A program made the translations under genes and the position numbers. DNA of 24,659 nt from Pseudomonadota bacterium (GTDB lineage: Bacteria; Pseudomonadota; Alphaproteobacteria; Acetobacterales; Acetobacteraceae): positions 1-24,659 of the forward strand of contig JAKBAQ010000012.1 of the NCBI GenBank assembly GCA_021808985.1, written 5' to 3'. Below are positions 22,221 through 24,659 of the stretch, piece by piece (the stretch's first letter is position 1; every line of letters begins with the position of its first letter). Below the pieces are notes generated by a model, which was not told where the DNA came from, did no database searches, and saw nothing but the letters and a program-made list of their open reading frames with translations.

Positions 22221-23357
22221 ATGACCAATGCTGTGATCGCCGGGTATGTCCGCTCCGCGTTTACGCCGGCGGGCAAGGGCGGGCTGGCGCGGGTGCGCCC
22301 GGATGAGCTGGCGGCGCAGGTGGTGCGCGCGCTGGTGACGCGCGCGGGGGTGAGGTGTGAGGATATAGAAGACCTGATTGCGGGGTGCGCGTTTCCCGAA
22401 GGGGAGCAGGGGCTGAACGTGGCGCGGATGATAGGGCTGCTGGCGGAGCTGCCGGTGGAGATGGCGGGGGTGACGGTGAACCGGTTTTGCGGGTCGTCAA
22501 TGAGCGCCGTGCACATGGCGGCGGGGGCGATTGCGATGGGGGCGGGGCGGGTGTTTGTGTGCGCCGGGGTGGAGAGCATGAGCCGGGTGCCGATGAGCGG
22601 GTTCAACCCGATGCCCTCGCCGAAGCTCTACGCGATGCGGCCGCAGGCTTATATCAGCATGGGCGAGACGGCGGAGAACGTGGCGCGGGCGTGGGATGTG
22701 GGACGGGAGGCGCAGGAGGTGTTCGCGCTGGAGAGCCAGCGCAAGGCGGCGGCGGCGCAGGCGGCGGGGCGGCTGGATGATGAGATAGCGCCTTATGTGG
22801 ATGAGCGCGGCGAAATTGGGCGCGATGAGTGCATCCGCGCGGAGACGACGCAAGAGGGGCTGGCGGGGCTGAAGCCGGCGTTTGACGCGGCGGGGAGTGT
22901 GACGGCGGGGACGTCCTCGCCGCTGACGGATGGGGCGGCGGCGGTGCTGGTGTGCGCGGAGGATTATGCGAAGGCGCACGGGCTGGCGGTGCTGGCGCGG
23001 ATAAAGGCGGTGGCGGTGGCGGGGTGCGCGCCCGAGATCATGGGCATGGGGCCGGTGGCGGCGACCAGAAAGGCGCTGGGGCGGGCTGGAATTGCAGTGC
23101 ATGAGCTGGATGTGGTGGAGCTGAACGAGGCGTTCGCGAGCCAGGCGCTGGCGTGCGCGCGCGAGCTGGGGCTGGACCAGGAAAAGGTGAATCTGGATGG
23201 CGGGGCGATTGCGCTGGGGCATCCGCTGGGGGCGACGGGGGCGCGGATTACGGGCAAGGCGGCGGCGCTGCTGAAGCGCACCGGCGGAAAATACGCGCTG
23301 GCGACGCAGTGCATTGGCGGGGGGCAGGGAATCGCCACGATATTGGAGGCGGTTTGA
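22221..23357 (+). CDS. fadA: acetyl-CoA C-acyltransferase (thiolase)
   Basis: Cleaves 3-ketoacyl-CoA with CoA to acetyl-CoA and a shortened acyl-CoA, the last step of beta-oxidation. The 378-residue chain is a typical thiolase. The nucleophile is C90 (in VNRFCGSSMSA), NEAF lies near residue 300, the catalytic H334 is in GHPLGATGAR, and the second cysteine C364 is in TQCIGGGQG, so all residues are present. GGGGG seven bases before the ATG is the ribosome binding site. It is one base upstream of the dehydrogenase gene, which favours a degradative FadA role over a biosynthetic thiolase, though chain-length preference is not visible. Confidence 0.93.
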   Translation: MTNAVIAGYVRSAFTPAGKGGLARVRPDELAAQVVRALVTRAGVRCEDIEDLIAGCAFPEGEQGLNVARMIGLLAELPVEMAGVTVNRFCGSSMSAVHMAAGAIAMGAGRVFVCAGVESMSRVPMSGFNPMPSPKLYAMRPQAYISMGETAENVARAWDVGREAQEVFALESQRKAAAAQAAGRLDDEIAPYVDERGEIGRDECIRAETTQEGLAGLKPAFDAAGSVTAGTSSPLTDGAAAVLVCAEDYAKAHGLAVLARIKAVAVAGCAPEIMGMGPVAATRKALGRAGIAVHELDVVELNEAFASQALACARELGLDQEKVNLDGGAIALGHPLGATGARITGKAAALLKRTGGKYALATQCIGGGQGIATILEAV

Positions 23358-23358
23358 G

Positions 23359-24659
23359 ATGGGCGAGATACGTGCGGTTGCGGTGATCGGCGCGGGGGTG
23401 ATGGGGGCGGGCATAGCGGCCCATGCCGCCAATGCCGGGGTTGATGTGCTGCTGGTGGATGTGGTGAGGCCGGGGGCGGCGGACAGGAATGAAGTGGCGC
23501 GCGCGGCGATTGAGCGGCTGGGGAAAATGGACCCGGCGCCGCTGATGGGCAGCCGGGCGGTGAAGCTGATTAGGCCTGGGAATATCGAGGATGATCTGGC
23601 CGCGGTGGGGCGCTGCGACTGGATTGTGGAGGCGGTGGTGGAGACGCCGGAGGTGAAGCGGGCGCTTTATGCGAAGCTGGCGGCGGTGAGGAAGCCGCAG
23701 GCCGTGGTGTCTTCCAATACCTCGACGATTCCGCTGCGGGAATTGACGGCGGGAATGCCGGCGGAGATGGCGCGGCATTTTTGCATCACGCATTTCTTCA
23801 ATCCGCCGCGCTATATGCGGTTGCTGGAAATGGTGGGCGGCGCGGGTGAGGCGTTTGCGCCGCTGCGGCTGTTTCTGGATGAGCGGATGGGCAAGACCGT
23901 TGTGGATTGCGCGGATACGCCTGGGTTTATCGCGAACCGGATTGGCGCGTACTGGGTGCAGTGCGCGATGGTGCTGGCGCTGGAGATGGGGCTGGAGATA
24001 GAGGAGGCCGACGCGGTGATGGGCAAGCCGATGGGCTTTCCATCAACCGGGGTGTTTGGGCTGATGGATCTGGTCGGCATCGATCTGGGCCGGCATGTGA
24101 ATGAGTCGCTGGGGCGGCTGCTGGGGGCGGGGGATGCGTTCCATGCGATGAGCCGGCATGGGGAGATTTTTGCGAGCCTGGTGGCCGGGGGATTCACGGG
24201 CAACAAGGGCAAGGGCGGATTTTACCGCAGCGCGCGCGGGGCGGATGGAAAGACGCAGAGGAGCGTGCTGGATTTGCGCGCGGCGGCGGCGGGGCGGCTG
24301 GTGTGGCGCGAGGCCGCGCGGGTGGAGAACGGGCTGTTGCGCGAGGCGCGCGGCGATTTGCGGAAGTTGCTGGAATCATCAACGAAATATGGGGAATATG
24401 CGTGGGGCGTGCTGGGCCGGGTGCTGGCTTATGCGGCCTCGCTGGTGCCGGAGATTGGGGAGGATGTTGCCGGGATAGATACCGCGATGCGGCTTGGCTA
24501 TACGTGGCGGTTTGGGCCGTTTGAGCTGATCGACGCGCTGGGCGGGGCGTGGGTGGCGGCGCGGCTGGAGGCGTTGGGGCTGCGGGTGCCGGAGATTTTG
24601 CGCGCGCTTGGGGAGGGCAGGTTTTATCAGCGCGGGGATGACGGGGAGATGGCGTGCTT
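23359..24659 (+). CDS. fadB: 3-hydroxyacyl-CoA dehydrogenase (FadB-like), truncated by window end
   Basis: Oxidises L-3-hydroxyacyl-CoA with NAD to the ketoacyl-CoA used by the neighbouring thiolase. 433 codons are open to the edge with no stop. The NAD-binding VIGAGVMGAGIAAHAANAG has its GxGxxG at 11-16. SSNTSTIPL, THFFNPPRYMRLLE (catalytic His about 145) and DTPGFIANRIG follow, and the C-terminal domain shows the SMGKP-type and GLMDLVGIDL segments. A second dimerisation-like repeat (AMRLGYTWRFGPFELIDALG) indicates the long form in which an enoyl-CoA hydratase domain follows at the C-terminus; that part would lie beyond the window. The ATG is one base after the fadA stop. Confidence 0.92.
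   Translation, partial: MGEIRAVAVIGAGVMGAGIAAHAANAGVDVLLVDVVRPGAADRNEVARAAIERLGKMDPAPLMGSRAVKLIRPGNIEDDLAAVGRCDWIVEAVVETPEVKRALYAKLAAVRKPQAVVSSNTSTIPLRELTAGMPAEMARHFCITHFFNPPRYMRLLEMVGGAGEAFAPLRLFLDERMGKTVVDCADTPGFIANRIGAYWVQCAMVLALEMGLEIEEADAVMGKPMGFPSTGVFGLMDLVGIDLGRHVNESLGRLLGAGDAFHAMSRHGEIFASLVAGGFTGNKGKGGFYRSARGADGKTQRSVLDLRAAAAGRLVWREAARVENGLLREARGDLRKLLESSTKYGEYAWGVLGRVLAYAASLVPEIGEDVAGIDTAMRLGYTWRFGPFELIDALGGAWVAARLEALGLRVPEILRALGEGRFYQRGDDGEMAC

Noticed and set aside
1..24659. CRISPR array, tRNA, rRNA or riboswitch.
   Set aside because: No regularly spaced repeats, cloverleaf-like sequence or rRNA signature was seen by reading the sequence. A covariance-model search was not possible, so small structured RNAs cannot be excluded.

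Overview
The window looks like chromosomal DNA of a high-GC alphaproteobacterium, most likely in the Acetobacteraceae (Acidocella/Acidiphilium-like). The reasons are a complete hpnABCDE squalene/hopanoid block, a leuS-lptE-holA operon order common in Rhodospirillales, very GC-rich third codon positions with long shadow frames, and frequent TTG starts at overlapping genes. The taxonomic call is an inference from gene content; no rRNA or tRNA gene was seen.

Layout. 1-95 is the tail of a CitE/HpcH-type CoA lyase. 96-2725 is an accessory island: a visibly AT-richer, tightly packed three-gene cassette (630-2423: a TIGR04255 family protein and two small proteins of unknown function) bracketed by REP-like hairpin repeats (138-223 and 2629-2657). 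2726-6514, minus strand, holds L-serine ammonia-lyase, a cation diffusion facilitator and an outer-membrane transporter-like beta-barrel protein with a good sigma70-type promoter. 6690-10769, minus strand, is the housekeeping operon leuS-lptE-holA. 10941-11114 is a lone Flp pilin.

11303-16277, minus strand, is hpnA-B-C-D-E. HpnD, HpnC and HpnE convert farnesyl diphosphate to squalene; HpnA and HpnB are the hopanoid-associated sugar epimerase and glycosyltransferase. Divergent from it on the plus strand are a ferritin-like di-iron protein and HpnL, followed by a GlsB/YeaQ-type membrane protein and an MFS transporter. A CpdB-like periplasmic nucleotidase (minus strand) converges on these. The last block, 21759 to the end, is a fatty-acid beta-oxidation operon: a MerR regulator with a candidate operator, a thiolase, and a FadB-like 3-hydroxyacyl-CoA dehydrogenase cut by the window edge.

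Two copies of a palindrome-rich element (5218-5401 and 11115-11267) sit exactly after TAA stop codons. The better copy has inverted ends and a TTA duplication like an IS5-group MITE. The cassette at 630-2423 is the best candidate for an undescribed system, and the ferritin-like gene beside the hopanoid genes is the second.
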